Assembly: GCF_003574735.1 (NCBI RefSeq)
Contig: NZ_QORW01000015.1
Location: forward strand, 1 to 64,000
Source: Dongia deserti
GTDB lineage: Bacteria; Pseudomonadota; Alphaproteobacteria; Dongiales; Dongiaceae
Length of the DNA: 64,000 nucleotides
Direction of reading: 5' to 3'
In this document: in pieces, positions 25,039 to 32,587 of the stretch
Numbering within the stretch: position 1 is the first letter of the stretch
Layout of the letters: each line of letters begins with the position of its first letter
The notes under the pieces: model-generated
What the model was told of the DNA's origin: nothing
The model's database searches: none
The model's input: the letters and a program-made list of their open reading frames with translations, nothing else
Program-made: the position numbers and the translations under genes

Positions 25039-26538
25039 CTATGAAAGGGGAAACCGGATCGTGCAGACCAGACCTTGAGGAGCAAAGTCGACGTCCACCC
25101 GGCCTCCAAGGCTCGTCGCGAGGCTGTATTCGATGAACGTCATGCCGAAGCCGCTTCGCGTCCGCGCCTGCACCGGTGGGCCATTGCTTTCCATCCAACG
25201 CAGATCCAGGAAATCGCCGTCGGTTCTCCAGTTCAGGCTCACGCGTCCCGTGCTGGTCGACAAGGCGCCATACTTCGCCGCATTGGTGACAAGTTCGTGA
25301 AGCGCCATGCCCAGCGTCGTTGCCACATCGGCCTTCAACGTCACCGGTGGGCCGCTGGCCAAGACGCGGTCACCTGCGTCGGCATAGGGCGCCAGGGTAT
25401 CGGTCACGACAGTCTCGAGCGACACGTCCCGCCATCCAGTGCGAGCAAGCACCTCGTGATTGCGCGCCATCGCCTGCAGTCTCGCCACGAAAGCCTCATT
25501 GAACGCCTGAGGTGACTGGCTGGTGCGCAGCGTCAGTGCCGCGATCGCCTGGGCCTTTGCCAGAGTGTTCTTCACGCGATGGTCCAGTTCAGCCGACAGC
25601 AGCTTGCGAAGCTGCTCGGCCTCGCGTCGTACGCTGACGTCGGCGCTGAGGATGAGGCTGGGCACGGAAACGCTCATCATGAACATGAGCAGCAACAGAA
25701 AGGAATCGTTCTGGGTGTTCCGGGCGAACGGTCCCACCTGCGCCATCGCACCCCAGACGGCGAAGGCGGCGAGTATCAGGGCCGCGGTGGCCGTATCAGC
25801 GCGGCGGCCCCGCAGGGCTGCCCATGACAGAGGCACGACGGCGAGGAAGCCGAGCGCGTTCCGGGTGCTGCCTTCGGCGATCAGCGGGCTGAAGGCGATG
25901 ATCCCGACGAGGCTTGCGGCGGCGACGGTGATCGCGCTCGCCCGCAATTCGCGCGGCGCCGAGGAGAAGAGGCCGGCTCTGCTCCACAGGATGAGCACCG
26001 GCGCGACGACGACGGCTCCGGCCAGGTCGCCCAGCCACCAGGTCGCCCAGATCGGCAGGCTCTCGTCCATTTCGGCATAGCCGGTAGCAAGCAGCGTTCC
26101 GACGCCCACCGTCGCGCTGATCGGCGTCGCCACCAGGAGGCATATCAACGCGAACCTCGCCACGCCGGTCGGCGTGTCGAACGTGGCCGCGCCGCCCGAC
26201 CAGCGATTGACCAGGTAAGCGCCGACCAGGCACTCGAGCGTGTTGCCGCATGCAATCAGCGCGGAGGTGTGGATGGAGCCGGTAACGGCGACGTTGGCGA
26301 GGAGCGCGGCGACATAGACCGCCGGAGAAACCCGGTAGCCCCACAGGATCACGGCTGCCAAGGCGAGGCCAGTGGGAGGCCAGATCGGCGTTGCACTCGG
26401 ATTGATGGAGGCGAGCTTCAGCGCGAGAATGGCGATGACGAAATAGGCTCCGCCGACCAGCGCGATCCTGGGCGCGTGCCAACCCAGTCGGGCTCCCGAA
26501 ACAGCCTGCGGGACGGTATGTCCTTGTTCGCTCGTCAC
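25039..26538 (-). CDS. MASE1 sensor histidine kinase, HWE type
   Basis: A 499-residue membrane kinase. Residues 20-300 hold eight or so membrane segments of the MASE1 sensor type (SATPIWPPTGLALAAVILW is the marker). The kinase part (about 305-495) has the phosphoacceptor block AELDHRVKNTLAKAQAI, as in HWE/HisKA_2 kinases, the N-box HELVTNAAKYGAL and a G-box SGFGMTFIEYSL. The two receiver proteins at 27030 and 27445 are plausible partners. The ligand is unknown. Confidence 0.88.
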   Translation of the reverse strand: MTSEQGHTVPQAVSGARLGWHAPRIALVGGAYFVIAILALKLASINPSATPIWPPTGLALAAVILWGYRVSPAVYVAALLANVAVTGSIHTSALIACGNTLECLVGAYLVNRWSGGAATFDTPTGVARFALICLLVATPISATVGVGTLLATGYAEMDESLPIWATWWLGDLAGAVVVAPVLILWSRAGLFSSAPRELRASAITVAAASLVGIIAFSPLIAEGSTRNALGFLAVVPLSWAALRGRRADTATAALILAAFAVWGAMAQVGPFARNTQNDSFLLLLMFMMSVSVPSLILSADVSVRREAEQLRKLLSAELDHRVKNTLAKAQAIAALTLRTSQSPQAFNEAFVARLQAMARNHEVLARTGWRDVSLETVVTDTLAPYADAGDRVLASGPPVTLKADVATTLGMALHELVTNAAKYGALSTSTGRVSLNWRTDGDFLDLRWMESNGPPVQARTRSGFGMTFIEYSLATSLGGRVDVDFAPQGLVCTIRFPLS

Positions 26539-26689
26539 TTATCAGAGCCCCACAGAAGAAGCGCTCAAGGCGCGTGCACCACCCACTCGAGCGCTATGTT
26601 ACCTCGGCGGTGCAGGAAACCAAAACGCCTGCGACGCTGTGCGCTTCTGCTGATTTTCAACCGCAGATCGGATCGAGGCGATCAAATTG

Positions 26690-26757
26690 ACCGGCAGGCT
26701 GGTCCGCCTGCGGCAGTTCCAGGTCCCTCAGCCGCACGCAGGCGTTGGTGCCGCCGG
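26690..26757 (-). pseudogene. short remnant of a C13-peptidase 3' end
   Basis: GGCAGTTCCAGGTCC and CTCAGCCGCACGCAGGCGTTG match the 3' region of the C13 peptidase gene at 37005 (the coding for ELP and the RTSTCVRLKE stretch), with the bases between them missing. No frame remains. It is the third trace of this gene in the window. Confidence 0.45.
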
Positions 26758-26787
26758 AAATAGATGTCTGGCCGCTGCGCGTTCCAC

Positions 26788-26904
26788 TCACGCGGCGTGC
26801 GATTTGAATTCCCTTTTCACGGGTGCGGCCAACTCAAGCTCGGCGCGCTCCAGATGGTAGTGCTGTGTGATGCCCATCGGCTTCAGGAAGTCCTCCCCGC
26901 TCTC
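26788..26904 (-). pseudogene. possible HigA-like antitoxin remnant
   Basis: A minus-strand frame reads SGEDFLKPMGITQHYHLERA and then KREFKSHAA before a stop. The first part resembles the opening of HigA-type XRE antitoxins (GEVLLEEFLKPMG followed by a Gln/Tyr recognition helix) and the end resembles their C-terminal tail, with the middle lost. The gap 26539-27029 otherwise holds only the C13 trace. Confidence 0.35.
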
Positions 26905-27029
26905 AGCGGCTTCAGTTGTGGTTTACAACGACCGTCGCGCCGATCGCTTCCGCGCGGGACTAGGCCCCACTGCCGTTGGAACTTTTCCGCCACTCTGTGT
27001 TAAAACTGTCGGGAAAAGGGGGCATTTCC

Positions 27030-27428
27030 ATGATAGCCAGCTTCGATGTTCCACCACAGGGCGATCCAGCGAGCAGGCCTACGATCCTTGTGGTCGAAGA
27101 TGAAGTTCTGGTGCGGCTGGATATCGCCGCATTCCTGAGATCAAGAGGATTTCGGGTATTGGAAGCTGGTAATGCCTACGAGGCGATTCAGCTCCTTGAT
27201 GCCGAGCAGGATATCGATCTCGTATTCTCTGACATCACGATGCCAGGGAGTCTTAATGGTATGGACCTGGCGCGGTGGGTCCGCCACAAGCACAATAGGG
27301 TCAAAGTTCTCCTCACATCCGGCACGGCCAACAACGTTCAACTCGCGTCGCGAGACAACGAAGTTGTCGAAAAGCCGTATCATCCCAGTGACGTAGAAAA
27401 GAACATTCGTCGGCTCTTGGGCAATTGA
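27030..27428 (+). CDS. single-domain response regulator
   Basis: A 132-residue receiver protein: ILVVEDEVLVRLDIAAFL (acidic pocket), LVFSDITMPGSLNGMDL (phosphoacceptor Asp), LLTSG (Thr) and VVEKPYHPSDV (Lys). No output domain. The pattern is that of receivers that work with HWE kinases. ATG at 27030 is preceded by GGGAAAAGGGGG. It lies 16 bases before a second receiver gene. Confidence 0.85.
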   Translation: MIASFDVPPQGDPASRPTILVVEDEVLVRLDIAAFLRSRGFRVLEAGNAYEAIQLLDAEQDIDLVFSDITMPGSLNGMDLARWVRHKHNRVKVLLTSGTANNVQLASRDNEVVEKPYHPSDVEKNIRRLLGN

Positions 27429-27444
27429 GACGGGGGACCATCAG

Positions 27445-27912
27445 ATGAGGCAGGGAACACTCGTCGCGCGCTCCAGTTCACTAGGCATGTCGAAACGTTC
27501 GCGCCGACCTCAACGCGGAGCGAAATCAGCGCAAATTATCCTGGTCGTGGAGACAGATGTTCTCGTACGCGTGACCGTCGCTGAATACATTCGCGAATGC
27601 GGCTACAAGGTCTATGAAGCAGTGAGTGCCGCCGAGGCTTTGGAGGTGCTAAGAGCTGGTCACAAGGTGGACGTAGTCCTCTCCGACGTCAGGCTTGGCG
27701 ACGCCGCGATGGACGGATTTGCTTTGGCGCAGCAAATTCGCCAGGAATTTTCATCTGTGGAGACCATTCTCACCAGCGGACTGGTGATGACAGTCCAAAA
27801 GGCGGGAGAGCTGTGTGATCAAGCGTCGCTGGAAAAGCCATACCATCACGAGCAGTTGCTGAGTCGCTTGAGCATCCTGTTCCAGAAGCGCGAGCGGTCA
27901 CGCACCACCTAG
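27445..27912 (+). CDS. single-domain response regulator
   Basis: A 155-residue receiver protein with a basic N-terminal extension (about 30 residues). The core has ILVVETDVLVRVTVAEYI, VVLSDVRLGDAAMDGFAL (phosphoacceptor), ILTSG and SLEKPYHHEQLL. One acidic-pocket position is Thr, in ETD where EDE or DDE is usual, which may weaken Mg binding. Forms a pair with the gene before it; the MASE1 kinase at 25039 is a possible partner. ATG at 27487 is an alternative start. Confidence 0.82.
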   Translation: MRQGTLVARSSSLGMSKRSRRPQRGAKSAQIILVVETDVLVRVTVAEYIRECGYKVYEAVSAAEALEVLRAGHKVDVVLSDVRLGDAAMDGFALAQQIRQEFSSVETILTSGLVMTVQKAGELCDQASLEKPYHHEQLLSRLSILFQKRERSRTT

Positions 27913-27982
27913 TCTGCTTCACTTGGGCTTCCACCGCGGTCGGGCATGAAGGTTGCGGGAAACGGTCTACTCATGGGCATGC

Positions 27983-28525
27983 TCAGTCGCTTGCCGGCAG
28001 CGCGTCGAAGTCGACCAGCAAGGGTTCGCGGCCACACGAGCGGATGAAGCGCAAGAGTTCGGCAGGCCGGAGGCCGGTGCTCTCGGTATTGATCAGCGGA
28101 TGGAAATTGATCCGTTCGGCATCGAGCAATGCAGCGTCGATGACCGAGGTGACGGTGCCGGCCGTGTCGTTGATTAGGGCGAGCGGCGTCAGCGCGCCTG
28201 GCGGCACGCCGAGCAATTCCACCATACGTTCGGCCGGCGCAAAGCCGAGACGCCCGCTGGCGCCGATCCGGGTATGGAGCGTCCTGAGATCAAGGGCGCG
28301 GTCTTCGTCGATCGAGAACAGAAACAACCGGGCCTTCTTGTCCCGAAGCAAAAGATTCTTCGTGAAGGTGCCCGCCATGAAGCCGCGGAGCCGCTTGCCG
28401 TCCTCTACGGTGTCGTGCGCCGGATAGGGCACGGTCGGCGCTGCGATCCCGAGGGAGGCGAGCCGGTCGAACAGGCGCGCCCGGGCCTCATCAAATGCCG
28501 CCTCGGAGATGGAGCGGTCATTCAT
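27983..28525 (-). CDS. YbaK/ProX-type aminoacyl-tRNA editing domain protein
   Basis: A 180-residue protein. KKARLFLFSIDEDRALDLRT and RLGFAPAERMVELLGVPPGA followed by TPLALINDT are typical of the YbaK/ProX family, which deacylates mischarged tRNA (for example Ala or Cys on tRNA-Pro). It starts within the MFS gene's stop (ATGA overlap at 28522-28525), so both are translated from one message. Confidence 0.88.
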   Translation of the reverse strand: MNDRSISEAAFDEARARLFDRLASLGIAAPTVPYPAHDTVEDGKRLRGFMAGTFTKNLLLRDKKARLFLFSIDEDRALDLRTLHTRIGASGRLGFAPAERMVELLGVPPGALTPLALINDTAGTVTSVIDAALLDAERINFHPLINTESTGLRPAELLRFIRSCGREPLLVDFDALPASD

Positions 28526-29745
28526 GCCGCAGCGCTTCCGCGTTCGGTCTCGGTTTGCAAGGGTTCGAGGTACCGATGCCGCCGGTAGCTGAGCCAGATC
28601 AGGGACAGTGCGGCGAGTGCAAGCCACGGAAGCAGCAGCGCGTTGAGCATTTGCCAGCCGAACGTTTGCAGCGGCGCCGCTGCGCTGAATGAGCAGGCGA
28701 GGCCGATGGCGAAGATGGTCATGTCGTTGGTGGCCTGCGCGCGGCCCTTTTCCGCGACCGTGTAGGTGTTCGTGAGCAGCGTCGTGCCGCCGACATAGAG
28801 AAAATTCCACCCAACGCCGAGCAGGACGAGCGCGCCGGCGAAGGAACCGAAGCCGCTGCCGGTCAGGGTCATGAGCACGTGGCCGGCGAACAGCGTAACG
28901 CCTGCCAACATGACGCGGAGCACCCCGAAACGGGCGATCAGCGAGCCGGTGAAGAAGGACGGCAGAAACATGCCGAGCACATGGAGCTGGATGACCGTCG
29001 CCGTCGTAGACAGCGCGTGGTGGTGATGAACCATGGCAATCGGCGTTGCCGTCATCGCCAGGATCATGATGCCGTAGCCGGTCGCCGCGCCGAACAGGGC
29101 GATGAGATAGGCCGGCTGGAAAACGATGGCGCGCCAGGGCCGGCCCTGCACTGCTTCGCCGGGTTCTGCTTTGGGAGTCGGAACACGCAGCCCGAGGAGC
29201 ACGCCCGCGCCGATCAGGGATACGAGGGCGAGCAGCAGGAAAGAGCCGACATAATGCGGCTCGACAAGAGGGCCCCCCAGGTGGCCGAGCATCGGCCCGG
29301 CGAGCGCGGCGACGATACCGCCGGCGAGAACGAGCGAGATCGCGCGCGGCCGAAAGGCTTCATTTGCCACTTCGCTGGCGGCGAAGCGATAGAACTGCGC
29401 GAACGCCTGGTAGGCTCCGACGAGGAATGTGCCAGAAGCGAGCAGTGGAAGCGCGCCGAGCCAGATCCCCGCGGCCGCGAGCAGCCCGCCCGCCACGCCG
29501 AGCAAGGCGCCGACGACAAAGCCCGTCCGCCGGCCGACCCGCGCCATCCACATCGACGCCGGAAAGGTCGTAGCGGCCGTGCCGAGGAACATCGTCGCGA
29601 TCGGCATCGTCGCCAGCTCTGGTCGCGATGCGATCTGGCCGCCGGCGAGACCACCCACCGTCATGACCAGGACGGACGCTGTCTGGAACAGGGCCTGGGC
29701 GCTGGCGAGAAGGAACACCTGCCGGTGCATAGGGCGGCCGATCAT
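28522..29745 (-). CDS. MFS transporter
   Basis: A 407-residue membrane protein with about 12 hydrophobic segments. The region WMARVGRRTGFVVGALLG near residue 66 is the loop 2-3 motif of major facilitator transporters. Substrate unknown. It is divergent from an ArsR-rhodanese regulator with an inverted repeat between them, so a sulfur or metal-related efflux role is a reasonable guess. The ybaK-like gene overlaps its 3' end. Confidence 0.85.
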   Translation of the reverse strand: MIGRPMHRQVFLLASAQALFQTASVLVMTVGGLAGGQIASRPELATMPIATMFLGTAATTFPASMWMARVGRRTGFVVGALLGVAGGLLAAAGIWLGALPLLASGTFLVGAYQAFAQFYRFAASEVANEAFRPRAISLVLAGGIVAALAGPMLGHLGGPLVEPHYVGSFLLLALVSLIGAGVLLGLRVPTPKAEPGEAVQGRPWRAIVFQPAYLIALFGAATGYGIMILAMTATPIAMVHHHHALSTTATVIQLHVLGMFLPSFFTGSLIARFGVLRVMLAGVTLFAGHVLMTLTGSGFGSFAGALVLLGVGWNFLYVGGTTLLTNTYTVAEKGRAQATNDMTIFAIGLACSFSAAAPLQTFGWQMLNALLLPWLALAALSLIWLSYRRHRYLEPLQTETERGSAAA

Positions 29746-29781
29746 CGGCAGGTCCTTTCCTCGGCGTGACGGGCTTAGGGA

Positions 29782-29805
29782 TCAAACAGTCAATTTCTTG
29801 TTTGA
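29782..29805. promoter_or_regulatory. inverted repeat, likely ArsR-type operator
   Basis: TCAAACA (29782-29788) and TGTTTGA (29799-29805) are exact complements with 10 bases between. It lies in the 88-base gap between the divergent MFS and ArsR-rhodanese genes, where a shared operator is expected. A direct repeat ATGATT/AATGAT follows at about 29807-29821. Confidence 0.55.
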
Positions 29806-29833
29806 ATGATTAGAGAATGATAGAATTCTGTCA

Positions 29834-30493
29834 ATGGCAGGCGCAAAGAATCAGCTTTTTGAGCAGTTTGCGGAGCTGGCACGGGTGCTCGGCCAGCCGC
29901 ATCGGCTGGAATTGCTCGAGCACGTCTCGCAAGGCGAGCGTTCGGTCGAGCGTCTGGCCCAGCTCACCGGCCTATCGGTCGCCAATGCTTCGCAACATCT
30001 GCAGCACCTGAGACGAGGCGGATTCGTCCAAGCCCGTCGCGACGGCAAGCGGGTTCTCTACCGGCTCGGCGACGGTCCGATCCTGGCCCTGCTGTCCGCG
30101 TTGCACTGCTATGCCGAACGAAGCTGCGCCGAGGTCCGCGAGATCGTTGCGGACTATTTCGACCAGCTCGACAAGCTGGAGCCTGTGTCGCGCGAGGAAT
30201 TGGTAGCCCGGCTTCAAGACGGCAGCGTGACCTTGCTCGACGTCCGGCCGGAGGACGAGTTTGCGCTCGGCCATCTGCCCGGCGCACTCAACGTGCCGCT
30301 CGACGAGCTGGAACGGAGGCTCTCCGAACTCCCGAAGGACCAAGAGATCGTCGCCTATTGCCGCGGCCCCTATTGCATCCTCTCCTTCGAGGCCGTCGCG
30401 ACACTCAGGGCCAAGGGCTACAGGATCCGAAGGCTCGAGGACGGCTTCCCCGAGTGGAAAGCGGCCGGCTTCGAAGTTGAAACGGCGGCGTGA
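29834..30493 (+). CDS. ArsR-family regulator fused to a rhodanese domain
   Basis: A 219-residue fusion. Residues 5-95 are an ArsR/SmtB winged helix (LLEHVSQGERSVERLAQLTG and VANASQHLQHLRRGGFVQAR). Residues 120-215 are a rhodanese domain with TLLDVRPEDEFALGHLPGAL and the active loop YCRGPYCILS, whose first Cys is the sulfur carrier. Two more Cys (HCYAERSC) follow the winged helix and could form a thiol switch. The fusion suggests control by persulfide or another sulfur signal. Confidence 0.88.
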   Translation: MAGAKNQLFEQFAELARVLGQPHRLELLEHVSQGERSVERLAQLTGLSVANASQHLQHLRRGGFVQARRDGKRVLYRLGDGPILALLSALHCYAERSCAEVREIVADYFDQLDKLEPVSREELVARLQDGSVTLLDVRPEDEFALGHLPGALNVPLDELERRLSELPKDQEIVAYCRGPYCILSFEAVATLRAKGYRIRRLEDGFPEWKAAGFEVETAA

Positions 30494-30548
30494 AAAGTGC
30501 GCGTCCGTCGATCATCACGAGCAGAAGTGCCGCACAACTGAGGCGCCG

Positions 30549-30787
30549 CTAAGGCAACTCCAGATCCCGCGCCCATCGGCGAAGAACGCCTGCGGCAGTG
30601 ACGAGGCCTCCGACAGCTCCGATTCCTTGAGCCGTACGCAGGTGTTGGTGCGGTCGAACAATCGGGCCCCCGTCCGCGGCTTGGGCCAGGCGCCGATCAG
30701 ACATTCATCGAAATTGGTGAGCTCGAACTCCGCGCTGCAGCCGAATGAGACGCGGTCCTCGCGAACGACGCGGATTTCGAAGGCCAC
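30549..30787 (-). pseudogene. displaced 3' end of the C13-peptidase gene
   Basis: About 230 bases match the last third of the gene at 37005-37730. The translation DRVSFGCSAEFELTNFDECL, then TCVRLKESELSEASSLPQAF, aligns with DRVSFGCGAEFELTYFDECL and its continuation. One base is missing near the end (GGGCGCGG against GGGGTGCGG), which shifts the last codons. The N-terminal half with the catalytic His and Cys is absent. It lies 3 bases from the rtcR stop, on the same strand as the intact gene. Confidence 0.85.
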
Positions 30788-30790
30788 GTC

Positions 30791-32398
30791 TCAGTTGCTT
30801 TGAGAGCCTGCATGCACGCTCGACCAATCCAGGCCAAAGCGGGCAAGATACTTACGTAGACGATCCGCATCGTTACTTGACGACCTCTTCAGCCGCGAAG
30901 CGGCAAAGAGCCTGCGGCCGGCTGCACTCAACGAGGCGCAGCTGCGACAAACGTTCAGCACTGCCGCAAGCTGCACGCGATCGAAGGGATCGATCTGCGC
31001 CAACTTTTCAGTATCGATGAGCGCGGCGAGAAAGTCGTCGCCACTCGGCTGCCCTGCCGTGTGCCACTGCGCCCGGAGTCGGTAGATTTCATTCTTCACG
31101 ACGTCTTCGGTAATTCGTCCGCCCAATGCGAGCGTCGTCATGCGCGCCACTGATGCGCCGAGGTCACGGAAGTTGGCGCTCCACTCCGCCTCGGGAGAAG
31201 TCGCGAAATCGAGATAGCGCCTGCGCGCTTCTTTGCTGAAGGACACCGAGCGGCCGTCCTCGTTGGCGTGACGATGCAGCTCGAACTCCAGGTTCGGCTC
31301 GATATCCTCCTTGCGCTCGCGTAATCCCGGGAGACGGAAGGTCCAGAGATTGAGGCGGGCCAGCAAATCTTCGCGGAAGCGCCCATCGCGAACAGCCAGG
31401 TTGAGGTCGCGATTGGTGCCGGCAATCAGCTGGAACTCGCTCTCGACTTCCCTGTCAGAGCCGACCGGAAAGAACCGCTTTTCCTCAATCGCCCGCAACA
31501 TCATCGCCTGCTCATCAAGACCAAGCTCGCCGATCTCGTCCAGGAATAGGACGCCTTTATCGGCGGCGCGCAGCAGGCCGGCACGGTCGGCGATCGCACC
31601 GGTGAAGGCGCCTTTAACATGCCCGAACAAGGTCGACATCGCTGCATCGCCGCGCAAGGTAGCGCAATTCACCTCGATGAAGTTGCCGGGCACCTGATGC
31701 CGCGCCTTCTTCAGCTCGAAGATGCGGCGGGCAAGCTGAGATTTCCCGGCGCCGGTGGGACCAGTCAGCAACAGCGGCGCCTTGGAGCGGATCGCCACCC
31801 GTTCGATCTCATCGATCATACGGTTGAAGGCCAGGTTGCGTGTCTCGATACCTGATTTCAGGAACGAGGTGCCTTCCACCTGCTCGGCGCGATAGCGGCT
31901 CGCGATGCGGTCATACTTTGAGAGGTCGAGGTCAATGATCGAGTAGGAGCCGGGCTGACTGCCGCTCAACGGCCTCGGTGGTGAAAGCTGAAGCAGACGG
32001 CCAGGGAAGTAGTGAGCCTCTGTCAGCAGATACATGCAGATTTGCGCCACGTGCGTGCCCGTGGTGATGTGAATGAGATAGTCCTCCGCCTCGGTATCGA
32101 ACTGGTAAGCGCGCGCGAAATCATGCAACGCGCCGTAAACCTGCTCGAAGTCCCAGGGGTCGCGTATGTTCACTTCGTGAGTGCGTACTTCGGTTTCGGG
32201 CGAGATCTGGGCAATGTCCTGCGCGACCACATTGCCAAGGGCCGTAAAGCGCGCTTCGCGGATCAGCTCCAGGCGATGGATCAGGAAGTCCTCATGCTGG
32301 CAGAGCGCTACTGTCGGCCGCCAGCGAGACCAGCGCTCCTCCCCCTTGCCGGCATCGAGCGTGGTACCGAGAAAGCCGATGACAACTGTGCGCTTCAT
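30791..32398 (-). CDS. rtcR: sigma-54-dependent activator RtcR of the RNA-repair operon
   Basis: A 535-residue activator. The N-terminal domain (1-180) is the RtcR/CARF-type sensor, with IGFLGTTLDAGKG and LIHITTGTHVAQICMYLLTE. The AAA+ domain has Walker A GPTGAGKS (213-220), the sigma-54 contact loop GAFTGA (263-268) and Walker B LFLDEIGEL. The C-terminus (about 480-525) carries the DNA-binding helices. In E. coli and Salmonella RtcR switches on rtcBA after RNA damage, and RNA fragments have been reported as ligands. It is divergent from rsr with a sigma-54 promoter in between. Confidence 0.95.
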   Translation of the reverse strand: MKRTVVIGFLGTTLDAGKGEERWSRWRPTVALCQHEDFLIHRLELIREARFTALGNVVAQDIAQISPETEVRTHEVNIRDPWDFEQVYGALHDFARAYQFDTEAEDYLIHITTGTHVAQICMYLLTEAHYFPGRLLQLSPPRPLSGSQPGSYSIIDLDLSKYDRIASRYRAEQVEGTSFLKSGIETRNLAFNRMIDEIERVAIRSKAPLLLTGPTGAGKSQLARRIFELKKARHQVPGNFIEVNCATLRGDAAMSTLFGHVKGAFTGAIADRAGLLRAADKGVLFLDEIGELGLDEQAMMLRAIEEKRFFPVGSDREVESEFQLIAGTNRDLNLAVRDGRFREDLLARLNLWTFRLPGLRERKEDIEPNLEFELHRHANEDGRSVSFSKEARRRYLDFATSPEAEWSANFRDLGASVARMTTLALGGRITEDVVKNEIYRLRAQWHTAGQPSGDDFLAALIDTEKLAQIDPFDRVQLAAVLNVCRSCASLSAAGRRLFAASRLKRSSSNDADRLRKYLARFGLDWSSVHAGSQSN

Positions 32399-32410
32399 GA
32401 GCTGATCCTA

Positions 32411-32440
32411 TCGTATAAGTAGCGAGAAATACAGATACGA
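32411..32440. promoter_or_regulatory. candidate RtcR upstream activator site
   Basis: TCGTAT (32411-32416) and ATACGA (32435-32440) are exact complements 18 bases apart. The site is about 100 bases upstream of the sigma-54 promoter, the usual distance for an enhancer-like activator site, and next to the rtcR start. The binding is inferred. Confidence 0.4.
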
Positions 32441-32535
32441 ATGGCATGATGCCGGAGCTGGCAAGGTTTTCTCCAAATCCGGAATAACCGCGCGTTTTCA
32501 GTTACTTAGCAGACAACAAATGCCGCAAGGGCAGT

Positions 32536-32551
32536 TGGCACGCGTCCTGCT
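32536..32551 (+). promoter_or_regulatory. sigma-54 promoter of the rsr-Yrl-rtcBA operon
   Basis: TGGCACGCGTCCTGCT matches the sigma-54 pattern TGGCACG-N4-TTGCA/T. The GG (32537-32538) and GC (32549-32550) are separated by exactly 10 bases, as required. It is 36 bases before the rsr ATG and downstream of the divergent rtcR. Confidence 0.85.
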
Positions 32552-32587
32552 TTAGGAAGGTCAGATAGTTTTGAGGGAGTGACGATC

